Shown here piece by piece: positions 1 to 10,039 of a stretch of DNA of 64,000 bases. Numbering within the stretch: position 1 is the stretch's first letter; the number at the start of each line of letters is the position of its first letter. The notes below the pieces were generated by a model, which saw nothing but the letters and a program-made list of their open reading frames with translations, was not told where the DNA came from and did not search any database. The DNA comes from Neostapfia colusana (lineage: Eukaryota > Streptophyta > Magnoliopsida > Poales > Poaceae), in contig JASWHV010000011.1 in assembly GCA_030760725.1 (NCBI GenBank), positions 18,873,501-18,937,500 on the forward strand, in the 5' to 3' direction. Made by a program: the position numbers and the translations under genes.

Positions 1-231
1 GCTCTGAGCCAAGAGACACGTGGCCACTCCGGACCTCACCTCGGCAGGGAGGCTCGGACCGGAGCCAAGGGCAGGCGTCGGCTCTGGAACTCAAGCGCAT
101 GTGGCAGCCCCAGGGCTGACCTTGGGGCCAAGGACACGTGGATACGCTGGGGCCCGCCCAAGCAGGGAGGCGGGGCCCAGGCTGTCTTTTTACCCTCTAC
201 GTGGGGATACCCCTTCTACAGGGTACCGACA
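1..231 (-). mobile_element. E1 Tat-like gypsy 3' LTR, partial (cut by window edge)
   Basis: This stretch matches 40140-40369 closely. Both end, in plus orientation, with the same GGGTACCGACA, which reads TGTCGGTACCC on the minus strand and is the usual opening of a Tat-lineage LTR. Only the first 231 bases of the LTR (element sense) are inside the window. It holds two CACGTG cores (17-22 and 135-140) in the same repeat context as the other LTR. The adjacent G-rich minus-strand sequence at 232-246 is a candidate polypurine tract. It is the 3' LTR of a minus-strand element whose 5' LTR is at about 39107-40369. Confidence 0.8.
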
Positions 232-834
232 GTGGCCCCCGGGCCCATCTCGAGGGAGGCAACGAGCCCGCAGGTGGGGCCTCCATCTCTCTCGCGTGGT
301 GGTTTTGAACCTGCACTTTAGTGGCGAGATTTTTGCGAAACGGATGAGTGGTTGTACCTGAGAGATGAGAAGGCTGCACATCCTTGACGTAGTGGACGCA
401 TTCACCAGTCGAAGCAGCAGCACGTCATCGGCGTAGTGGACACTTGTTTGCTCCTGGCTGGTGGGTCGTGGCAACGTGCTCGAGGGGTTGCCCCGGGGTA
501 TTTACTGTGGCAGCCCTCGGGTCGGCCACTGCAGTTCCGCCGCTCCGCTTTTCTCGGGAACCGTCGGACGTTCCCAAGAAGTTACCCGTCTGGCCCCCAG
601 TGTCTGACGGGTGGACCTGGGTCCTACCCATCATTGGAGGAGGCAGGTAGCCCGTGGTTTGGTATGGTGGAAACCCAAATGTCGCGCCTGTTGCGCTGCC
701 AGAGGTTGCGGACGTAGAAAGGGAAGCCTTCCGGAGAAGGAAGGTTCCCTTTCGCCTTTTGCAATCTTCGTCTTCCTCTTATGCGCTCGATGCCTCCGCC
801 CACCAGCGCTCATAACCTTTCCTCACCACCATGT
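232..834 (+). other. E1 internal region upstream of the antisense ORF; no gene
   Basis: This non-coding stretch lies between the E1 LTR and the original start codon of the extra ORF (ATG at 831-833, within the CATGT duplicated by the E2 insertion). The last about 100 bases are pyrimidine-rich and look like a 5' leader. The short open frames here show no recognisable protein. By position it should hold the promoter and 5' leader of the antisense ORF, but I see no clear TATA box. Confidence 0.4.
830..834. repeat. E2 target-site duplication, left copy (CATGT)
   Basis: The 5-bp CATGT immediately precedes the TG of the solo LTR and is repeated at 4928-4932. It contains the ATG of the E1 antisense ORF. 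Confidence 0.88.
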
Positions 835-3800
835 TGTAAAAGTCCCCAAAACTTGTAAATAGAAAACTTGAGCTATGAATAAAGTTGAGTTTATATGCAA
901 GAAATGGGACTTACAAAAACTTTTGTGTTACTCATGAAAGTGTGGCAGGTGCAACAAAAACTTGGAATTCAGTTTGAATTAAGAGGGTCACTTCAAAAAG
1001 AAGGATGACATTTTCAAAAGAGGAAATTCAAACTGTTGTTTGAAAAAGTGTATTTGCAATAGCCAACTCAAAGATCAGAGGACATATTTGAATTCCTCAG
1101 ATCCAAATTATGAGGGAGCCAAGTTTTGAGCAAATTTGGAGAGGCTTTGATATGAATATCAAAGGAACTTGTGAAATTCACCCAAATTTGAATTTAAACT
1201 TGAAACTGTGGCACAAATTGTCAAGTCGCAAAATGGCCTTTGAATTGGATCCCTCACAGTTGAATTTGCAAAGTTCCAAAAATTGCGGATATTTTGGGAT
1301 AGGAACTGTGGAGGGACCCACTTGTCATTGAGAGAGGGGGGTATAACTTACTGCTTAAGTCAGCCTCTGTGTATCGGTTCACACCCAAGCTCGAACCGGG
1401 TCCCCGCGAGCTGCCACCGCGCTGCCATCTGAAACCCGCGGAAGCCACCTCCTCGTGGGAATTTCTTGCGCTGGCGACCTGCTCGGCGTCCACTCGTGCC
1501 CCCCCTCCGTTCTTACAACCGCCACCCCGAGGCCCTGTGACCCTCACACCAGAACCGAGCAGGGAAGCCGCCGCTCTCCGGTGCTCCACCAGAACCCAGT
1601 GAAAACTGGCGCACAGCCTCCCTCCAAGCTACTGAACAGCACCGCGTGCCCACTCTTCACCTCCCCGACACAAAAACGACCGAGGTTTAGCCCCTCTGCC
1701 GCAAAGGCGCCGTGTCCGCGCGTCGGCCGAAAGTGAACTGAGGAGAGGGCTCCCGTGGACAGTGGAGTCTAGCGCCTTTCACGGCCAAGCGAGGACATCC
1801 CCGGACGCGCCAGCAAACCCTGCTGCTTCCACCCAAACCACAAGGCAAGCCGTGAACCACCGAGCGAGAATTCGGAAAAACTTCGCCGGCGGCCACCGGG
1901 CGACGTTCTGGTATGAATTCTCCAAATTCTCACTCCCTTCTCGTTTTTAGGTCACTAAACTGTGCTCAAAGGACCTAGACTCGAGGACGACCCGATCCCC
2001 TCCCCAATCATGGCTTGAAACCCCATATTAGCAGACCATTTTGAAGTTTCCGAGCGGCGATCATGGCGGGGACCCTCGGGCACACGGTGAACCCCCACTT
2101 GCCGCTGTTTCCGAGCCACGTTGATGCCATGCCGAGCTAGCCCACCCTCTGCTGGTACTTTTGGGCGGTTCAGTTGAGCTGTTAGCGGGCTACAGGGGTC
2201 GGGCGACGGTGCCGATCATCATCGCCGGCCTACTTCCGGCCACCGGCAGCCCGAGCCAACCCCGTAGACATGTTCCCCGACCCTGAAAACCCCCAGGCGG
2301 CGAGTCTCCGGCTGAGAGGCGGCCGGGAAGCCGGGTCCGGCGAGCTCCAGTGGAGCGCCGGCGAGGGGGAGGCGCGGGAGCGGGAGGAAGAAGAAGACCC
2401 CTCCGGCCCCACTCGTCAGCGGCTGAAGATAAAGGTGTGGATCCTATGTGGCCCTGGATCAAGCTGTGACGACGCGGAAAAAATTCTGTGACCCCATGTG
2501 GCATCGTTCCCGCGGTTGACACGTGTACGAGGGGCCCGCAGTCAGAGTTTAAACAATTCTGTGATTAATTTGAAGTCCAAATTCAGTTCAAACTTTGGAA
2601 CTGCATAACTTTTGCTAGGAAGCTCCAAATTTAGTGATTCAAATTGGGTTGGATTCAGGATGAAAAGCTCTATCCAAATATGCAACCCAATTTGCATGAA
2701 AACCAATAGAAAATTCTGGAGAATTCTTTAAAGCTTTTCAGAAAAAGAATTTTTGAGGGAGTTTGGTTCATCCAAAATTCCCCAAATTTTGCCAGGATAT
2801 TCTTTAGGATATAAGGAGACACCTATAAAAGTTTCAGCTCATTTGGAGTTGATTTAGTTAGGATAATTCTAATTCCAAATTTCTGCATTCAAATAAATAC
2901 AGAAACATTTTCAGGAAATTTCCAAAACTTGGAAATTCAGTTCTGGCCATTCCTTAGCTCCCAAAATCCTAGGAGGCATACTCCCTGAGCTATGTATGGA
3001 ATTATGGTTCACTTGGATTTTCATGAAAGTGCAAGTTTAATCAGAATTAATTCCTTTATGCCTAAATGCTTAGGGAATTGTTCTCGGTGACCTAATCTGT
3101 GAAACATTCTGAATTTTGGTCCAGAGGACTTTCTTGTGACAAGGAACTCACAAGAAAATTTCCAGCTCCGTTGGAGCCCTGGATCATTATGTCCTGTTCA
3201 ACCTCATTAGTGGATCCCCACCCAATTGATGAAACCTCATTTCTCACTTGATGATAGTGCTTAGACACACATCCAAACCACCACCCCAGTGTCATTTTAA
3301 ATTCTTAAACAAAGTTCCAATTTCAAACTTGTCTTTAGCATTTGTTAGCAAAAAGTTTTACAATTAAAGATATGCATGTTCATAACGTGTAGTGCTTAAA
3401 CGTGGAAAGTGAAGCAGAAGGAGTTGAGCTTGGATCAAGAAGCAAGAAAGCAGTGCTTCAGCTTCAAGGCAGCAACAACTAACTTCATAATCATCTGACT
3501 TTAGTCACCTGCAAAACCAAGGCAAGCCCCGGTTTGCATTTAAGTTATTTTCTATAGTTTTTACTTTGTTCACTACTATGGGTCAAAGTTTGTATGTGCA
3601 TTAGGTCAAGGATGTTTTATACTCCACTTGCATGACCAAAAAGAACCCTGGGATCAAGGGTAGAATGGTTCCATCGCTGTAGAATAAGGCCGTGCTAAAT
3701 AGGCTAGGGCATCCGGTAGAAGACGAGTAGTTGGAATCTACTCGCGAGCTTTAGTTTGGAATTTCATAAGTGTGGTTGGGAAAGGAAGCAAACTAAAGTT

Positions 3801-4340
3801 TACATCTCTAAAGATGAGACTGGGCAGAGGGGTTAGGCTGCGACAAGACGAGGTCTTGGTCGAGTAGCTCTGCCTGTGTCGATTAAGGACCGATGCGTAT
3901 GCCGCGTCCAGGAGCAAGTATTGAGTTGTGTACCGGATGCTTACTGATATATGGGAACCAGGAAACCGATGTACCAGGGTCACTGAATTGTAGAGGCATA
4001 CCACATCGTCTCGTTAGACCTATGAGCCCGAGATGGCGCGACCGGTTCTACAGTTTAGTGTCCTGAGAAAGGTTACCACATACGACGTAATGAAGGACGC
4101 CAGAGTTGGGTCTTCAGAGGCGGGCGTATGTGTCGAGTTATCCGGGTAGTGTTTGATTCGAATCACCGTCCCTCGTGGTTATTGAGTACCGCTTGCTCCC
4201 ATGTTGTGACGTAGTAATCAACTTGTGTGGAAACAGTTTGCAAAAGTATAATTTCTGCTATGATTATGTTAAGTTGCATGAAAACCATGTTTGAAGTAGA
4301 GATAGAGCTAACTAAAGTTATTTTCTACCTTGGGGCAAGT

Positions 4341-4387
4341 AACATTGGAATGAAGCGTTTCTTGTTTGATTGTGGAGTTCCAATGTT
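4341..4387 (+). promoter_or_regulatory. Conserved LTR hairpin (E2 copy)
   Basis: Perfect 10-bp inverted arms AACATTGGAA (4341-4350) and TTCCAATGTT (4378-4387) enclose a 27-nt loop (4351-4377). The loop is identical to that of the hairpin in both E4 LTRs, but the stem differs at three base pairs, each changed on both sides. Whether it acts as RNA or DNA is unknown. It lies about 540 bp from the 3' end of the LTR. Confidence 0.7.
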
Positions 4388-4843
4388 GCTGATCACAAGG
4401 TCACTACTATTATGGCTAAAATCTGAAGGTTAAGGGTGAACTCGTAGGCGGGTCTTTCGCAAATGGCTGGTTAAGTCTTAGGTTACTTTCATGTAGAGTT
4501 TCATGTCTTAGGAGAGACGGTTAAGTCTTGCTGAGCCTTTGTGCTCACTCTTGCTATATAAGTGGTTTTGCAGGTAAACATCGACGCTATAAAGAAGGTT
4601 GTCCGGTGAGACTCGGGCACTTCTGAGTCATGTCAACACTTGGAGAACCTAGCCGCTGCCAAGTTTTCGTGTTGCTAGCGAGAGGAGTCCACGGGCTGGA
4701 CCTCTTCTCGAGTGATTCTTAGGTATTCGACGTGAGATGTTCTAGACTTCCGCTGTAGCTATTTTATGTAAATTATTTACAAAGAAACAGTTGTAAGCTT
4801 CCGCTTTGATTTATGTAATACATTGTTCCTTATATGTGTGCTG

Positions 4844-4871
4844 TTGGGTGCCGCATAACACGGCACCACCC
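4844..4871 (+). promoter_or_regulatory. Short hairpin near the 3' end of the E2 LTR
   Basis: GGTGCCG (4847-4853) and CGGCACC (4861-4867) form a 7-bp stem around a 7-nt loop. Flanking TTGG and CCAA extend the symmetry with a bulge. The same structure occurs at 26969-26998 in E4. Its nearness to the LTR end suggests a role in RNA 3'-end formation or integration, but that is inference. Confidence 0.45.
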
Positions 4872-4927
4872 AATGCGATCCCCGGGCGAGGCGGCACGGC
4901 CCCGTGATCGGGACCGGGCCCCCTTCA

Positions 4928-4932
4928 CATGT
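4928..4932. repeat. E2 target-site duplication, right copy (CATGT)
   Basis: This matches 830-834 exactly and directly follows the CA end of the solo LTR. The ATG at 4929-4931 lies inside it. Confidence 0.88.
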
Positions 4933-7792
4933 CTTCCAGCCTCCGTTCATCCAGGCTTCGCAGCGATGGCGACATCGCTATTGTGAGGTGCCTTCTCGGC
5001 TGGCAGTCAGCTACATTTGATGGAATGATCCGTCACAGGAGGGTCCCGCTGACCGACATGCAACCCGACGAGGTGGTTCTCTTCACCTCGTACGTGCTGT
5101 CCGGGTTCGCACTACCAGCGTCGTCCTTCCTCCTCACCCTTCTGAAGGCGTATGGGCTCCAGCTCCAGCACCTTACGCCGCACGCCTTCTCTCTAGTGGC
5201 CGTCTTCGTCCATTTCTGCAAAATGTTTGTGTGTGTGCGGCCTTCAGTGCGACTCTACAGGGTATTCTTCTCCTTGAAGGCCTCGGGGAGAAGCACAAGC
5301 CACGTGGGGGCTTACTACTTCCAGCACCGAGGGAGAAACTCCGCGTCCTATATTGCGCCCTTCACTCCCCGGAAGTGGGAGCACTGGAAGGAGGACTGGG
5401 TGATCACCCAGACGGACGTCCACGACCGCCTGGAGTTGTCGGGTGGCCCGCCTATGGACGAGGTGGCTGTTGGGGATGAGATCCCCGACCTGCAGGACTC
5501 CTACACGCCGGTGCTGGAGAGGATCAAGTATCTGGCGGAGGAAGGCCTGACCTCGCTGATGGTCTTGGCTGACTTCCTGTCCCGCGGATCGCTCCACTCC
5601 AGCAGCGCGTCTGACCCGCCTGGCAGTACACTGGAGAGGGCGACATGACCCGGTTGGCACGTGGAGCAGGGTCGTCGCCGGATCAGGAGATGGTGAGGAC
5701 GATGCTGCTTAAGCTCTCCTGTGACCCGATCCCTAACGAATCCATCACCCCGCCGGCGAGCTGCCAGCCGGTCTACCTGAACCTGCAGGCAAGGTCGAGG
5801 CTGCTGAGGGAGCTGCCGACACTGGATGACATCGATGTCGCAGTGCGGCAATCGGCGATCCCTCGTGGGGCATAGAGATCTCTGAAGCGGGCAGTGCCTG
5901 TGGCCAGTCGTGATCTGCGCCGAACTCACTCCCAAACAGAGGGAAGGAGTCGGCTGGTAGATCCATCCCTGTGGAGCCCCCTCGCTCACCGCCAAAGGAT
6001 GCCCCAGAGTCGAGCAGGGTGCCGAAGAGGAAGCTGGTCCGTCCTGACGGAAGCTTCATCTCGGGCCCCCAGGCAGGGGGTTCCTAGGCTTTCCGCGGTC
6101 CCGCACCGGGCTCGGCTATTGCCACCGGCAGCAGCTCTGGAGCTGCTGCTGCCAGAGCAGCCCCGGCGGCCACGGGAAGGGTGAGTAGTGCTGCTGGAGC
6201 TTCAAGGAGGGCCCCCGACACACCTCGATGTAGAGGCAGTTCTCGGATGCATCCCCGTCTTGGAATCCGTCGAGGGCAGCCCCGACAAAGGGCGCATCTT
6301 CCGTGTCGAGGCCCTCAGCAAGGGTGGCCCTACTGTACTGTCTTCGGCGACAAAGACCACTGAGGTTCCGTTGCTCTAAAGCCGGTGGAGGCGACCTCGA
6401 CACCGGCGGGGGCGAGTGGCTCGAGCCCTCCATGTAAGAAGTTCCGCACGGGGTGGAACTTCGGGACCTCTAGGTATGGCTCAACCTTGTAGTACAGGCT
6501 GTGTAACGAGCTGCTAGATGGCATAATTGACACTTGTTGCTTCTTCTTGAAGTGTTCCCCAACAAAGCACCTCTCCTCCTCCTCCGCAGCAACAGTCCGG
6601 GAGCCGGAGCTCCTTCTCCACCGAAGCTCCAACGCCGGCGGCAGTGCCTGCGTCCGCGCCTAGGGCGGCTCCGTATGTCGGCCCCTGGGCCCCCTAGGCC
6701 AGCCAACCGGCGGATGCGGACGCCACTGGTAGCGGTGTGGCTGCTGCTGAGCGGGCTGCTAGCCCTCCTCCTCTTTCTTCACAGGTTGCCATGGTGGCAA
6801 CCCCACCGGAGGATGAAGAGTCGGAGGGTGTCAAGGCGATACCTTGCCTGGCAATGCCGAAGGCTGTCCCGATCCGCAGGGTTGTGAGAGTTGTCCACTC
6901 TATCCTGGACCAGATGCAAGACGTGCTCGAGCAGGAGTGGGCCGAGCTAAGGTCCGAGTGGGAGAGCCTCCGAGACTTGGACGACCTGTTGAAGGCACGG
7001 GTCAAGTCTGCCAGGGCGAAGGCTCGGACTTGGGAGGAGCAGATCGAGGCTCGGGAGGAGGTGTTGGAGGAGAAAGAAGCCGCCGTCCCCGACCTCCGGA
7101 AGAATGCGGTGAACCTCCTGGCTGAGGCCAAGAACCTCCATGCCTCCACCGATGCACGTCTCGCGGGCCTGACAGGGCTCCAGAAGACGCTCCTTCATCG
7201 GGAGAAGGAGGCGGAGGCGAGGGATAGGGAGCTCTCTGACCGTCTGGCTGCCCATGACGAGGAGCAGGGGCGGCTGAAGGAGCGGCTTCAAGGCGTCCAT
7301 GACCGTGAGCTCTCCGCTGCGTCTAGGGAGTCTGACCTTGACGAGCGGACCGCGTGGCTGGCCACCAAGGAGCAGGACCTGGTTGCTCTGGAGAAGGTCC
7401 TGGATGCTCTGGAGCAGGAGCTAGCCACCTAGGAACAGGAGATAGAGAGGAGGAGTTTGGCTGGGGAGTTGGCTTCTTCCGCCAAGGTAGTCGAAGATCT
7501 CCAGGCTTCTCGTGCCACTGAGGCAAAAAAGGTCTGGGACTTCTTCGGCCGCGCGGAGGCGGCTCTGGAACCCTTCGGCTTCAGCCCCTTGCACCCTGGA
7601 GGGCCGGTCCAGGAGGTGAGCCAGGTGCTCCTTGCCCTGGACTCAGGCGGAGAGAAGCTCTTGGCGCTGGAGAACGTCGTGGGGGAGCAACTGGAGGCCG
7701 AAGGCAAGGCACTGGCCCAGATGGTGGCAAAGCATGTGTTCGTCTGCCTTTGGAGATGCGACCTCAGCATCTCCCTGGAACCTGTGGTGTAG
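4929..7792 (+). pseudogene. Antisense extra ORF of the Tat-like element E1 (putative gypsy-type transposon domain plus coiled coil), decayed
   Basis: The first open stretch (4929-5648, 239 codons) resembles the N-terminal domain of the plant 'putative gypsy type transposon' family (Pfam PF04195 as I recall it), in the conserved run around HAFSLVAVFVHFCKMFVCVRPSV. A frameshift near 5645 moves the frame to 5645-5875. The middle (about 5876-6736) is scrambled. A Lys/Glu/Arg-rich coiled coil follows at 6737-7429, is stopped by TAG at 7430-7432, and continues in frame to 7792. The start lies in the duplicated CATGT. In Tat-lineage elements such ORFs often lie between pol and the 3' LTR in antisense, as here: E1 gag-pol is on the minus strand, so the two converge. 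Its function in the family is unknown to me. The several breaks make it non-functional. Confidence 0.75.
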
Positions 7793-8480
7793 GGCCACAG
7801 TGCAGAGTTGTTGGGGGCGGCGAAGTCTTCCGTGGAGGAGGTCGCCTGACTTGTCGTTGCTAGGTTCCAGCGAGGATAGATCCTTGGTCTCTCGCTCGCC
7901 TTGTATCCTCCTATGTATGTTGGAGCTCTGTTGTTAATAAAGACTTTGTTTCAAGTCTTATGTTGTCTTGAGTTGTCAATGTAGACTTCGGACCCTTGGC
8001 AGCGCAAAGTTCTGGAATGACTTAGCTGACGTGGATAGCTCTTTGTCGATGTCCCGAGCTTGTTCCTCCAGGTCCTTAGCAACGTAAGGACCCAGGGCGC
8101 TCAGGCGTTGTGGCTGCCACTCCTTCTGGGTCCTTGGCAGCGCAAGGACCCGAGGGAAGTTTGGCCTGTGTCTTCATCTTGTTGTAGCTGGTGCTCTAAG
8201 TCTTTTGCATACTGATGCAATGGTCTGACATCCTGCCCGCGTGGTTCACCGTGATGGCCCCCTAGTAGGTGTGGCCTTTGTGTTGGGGTGCACCTACCAT
8301 TGGATGAGGCAGGACGTCAGCGTCGGGCCCCCTAGGAGGTCTGGGATGCCAAGGACCTGTTCGGACCTGCAGACATGGCAGAAAGGGGGAGTAATCGTGC
8401 TCTCTGGTCACTCTTCCTTGTTTGGTAGTTGTATTGTGGCTTACAGTCCTCAGCTGAGCTACGTGGCCTAGGTAATTCGA
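7793..8480 (+). other. E1 spacer downstream of the antisense ORF, with a candidate poly(A) signal
   Basis: No gene is visible. AATAAA at 7936-7941 is followed by a T-rich stretch and is a plausible poly(A) signal for the plus-strand ORF. The segment 8040-8160 contains loosely repeated wording (variants of 'ccttgg/agcaacgcaaggaccc'). Confidence 0.4.
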
Positions 8481-9250
8481 TGTGGGTCGTCTGGGCTATG
8501 GTTAAAGCTTTGCCCAGGGGTATGAACTGTTCGGTTCCCCGGTACTGAGCTATAGCGCTGGAGAGGCAGGGTGTGCACGCTAGGAGTACGGAACCTGGCA
8601 TAGCAGGCTACACACCCTGGACCTCCCGCTGGCGTAAGCATTTCAGGGGAGGGACTATTTGGCGCCGTAGGGCCCCTAGGTAATGAGACAACCAAAGGTC
8701 CCCAAGTTACGGTTAAAACTTTGCTTAGGGGTATGAGCCGTCCGGTTCCTCGGTACTGAGCTGTAGCGCTGGAGAGGCAGGGTGTGCACGCTAGGGGTAC
8801 GGAACCTGGCACAGCAGACTACATACCCTGGACCTCCCTCTAGCGTAAGCCTTTCAGGGGAGGGACCATTCGGCGCCATATGGCCCCCAAGCAATGAGAC
8901 AACCACAGGACCCCGAGTACGCCACAGGTACCTCAAGCAGACCCGCCTACAAAAGGATAACACAGCTCTTGGTATGGTTAAACACAAAAAAAGTGACTAG
9001 CCACATGGACGGAGCAGTATGGAAAGAAAGCACGAAAAGAGTGGGGGCAATGTCCAGGTCCGGTTACTTTTCTTGTCTGTAGGCGTGCTCTTTCTGATCC
9101 CCAAGTACTCAGTTGTAGCGCAGGGGAGGCTGTGCGGCAGGCATAGGGTACGGAACCAGACTAAGCAGGCTGTGCGTCTAGGACCTCCCGCGGACGTTAA
9201 CCTTTCAGCGAGGAGACCTTCTAGTGCCAGGGGATCTAATACAAGTATGT
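8481..9250. repeat. Tandem repeat of about 211 bp, three copies (third diverged)
   Basis: Copy 1 (about 8484-8693) and copy 2 (about 8694-8905) align closely. GGTTAAAGCTTTGC at 8500 recurs as GGTTAAAACTTTGC at 8711, and the block CGGTACTGAGCTGTAGCGC recurs at the same offset, giving a period of 211 bp. A third, weaker copy covers about 9040-9240 (GTACTCAGTTGTAGCGC). The array sits between the converging antisense ORF and the integrase remnant of E1, so it is internal to that element. Confidence 0.75.
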
Positions 9251-9517
9251 AGTACAGGCTCCAGACATGTGATTTATAGTTGATATGCATGAATGAGCAC
9301 AAACTGTAAAGAAGGTGTGCAGGGTAGGATATTTTTTTCTTATTTCTGGCTTCCTTCGGGTGATAGGAGGAAACAGGTCGTGCAAGAAGGCAGCAACCCA
9401 CCCCAGATGACAAGAGTAGCGGGACTCTTCCAGAGTTTAGTTGTTCTAAGTGCTGTTCCTTAACACTATGACACATTTACAAAGAAAGAGAAAAAGAAAA
9501 AATACACTACCACTGCG
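9251..9517. other. E1 internal sequence, no feature seen
   Basis: This is a short stretch between the tandem repeats and the stop of the integrase remnant. It includes an A/G-rich run near 9480-9503. No supported coding potential is visible. Confidence 0.3.
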
Positions 9518-10039
9518 CTAAGGATAGAACTTACGGAGGTGTTCTATGTTCTGTGGATTGGGTAGTGGTACCCCATCCTCTGTGACTAGGTGGGCGCACC
9601 TGGGGCGGCATACTTCTGCTGCTCGGAAGGGACCCTCCCAGCTAGGGGAGGGTTTGTCACCCCTTCTCGAGAGGTATTAGCCAAGGCACCAGGTGGCCCT
9701 AGCTTGGGCTGTCTACTCTACGCGTACCGTCGCTGATACCACCGGAGCGTTTTGAGGTGTAGCGCATTTCGAGAAGCCTCTAGCCATGTTTCCTCGTCGA
9801 CGAGGTTGATATCCTCATGCGGAAGCTGGTCCTGTGTGGCTTCGTCGTATGTCTGGACGCGGGATGAGCCCTTGGTATGTTCCCGGGGGAGGGCGGCCCC
9901 GACCCCCTACACCAGTGTAAGAGGGTGTTTCCCTTGCCACACAACGGGGGGAACGTCTGGCTATATGTCGAGCGCCTTGCGTCGCTCACTGTCGGCGCTG
10001 GAGTCAGAGTCGGAGTGGCCGTAGACGGATTTCAACTCA
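9518..10039 (-). pseudogene. E1 gag tail fused to integrase C-terminus (internal deletion remnant)
   Basis: Read from 10039 down, the frame gives ELKSVYGHSDSDSS and so on. This continues the gag product interrupted at 37391: the GAG-TGG-GAG codons on that side join here across the E3 insertion. After about 25 residues and a stop, the sequence becomes the C-terminal part of a Tat-type integrase (GSSRVQTYDEATQDQL, then WEGPF, then PLPNPQNIEHLRKFYP), ending with TAG at 9518-9520. Protease, reverse transcriptase, RNase H and the integrase core are all absent, so E1 lost most of pol before E3 inserted. Several stops are present. It cannot be autonomous. Confidence 0.8.

Larger units (their letters stand above)
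835..4927 (+). mobile_element. E2 solo LTR of a chromovirus-type gypsy family
   Basis: A 4093-bp unit begins TGTAAAAGTCCCC and ends CCCTTCA. It is flanked by the 5-bp direct repeat CATGT (830-834 and 4928-4932). Read on the minus strand it aligns along its length with the E4 LTRs (16436-20772 and 26909-31252), for example around the conserved terminal hairpin and the TTCTTGTTTGATTGTGG block. No primer-binding site, gag or pol is attached, so this is a solo LTR left by recombination between two LTRs. It is clearly more diverged from the E4 LTRs than those are from each other. A TATA-like TATATAAG lies at 4555-4562. Open frames inside it are not genes. Confidence 0.9.

Noticed and set aside
2190..2522. 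Open frames in the E2 solo LTR
   Set aside because: They are inside an LTR, have no similarity to known domains, and correspond to the same GC-rich LTR zone as in E4.
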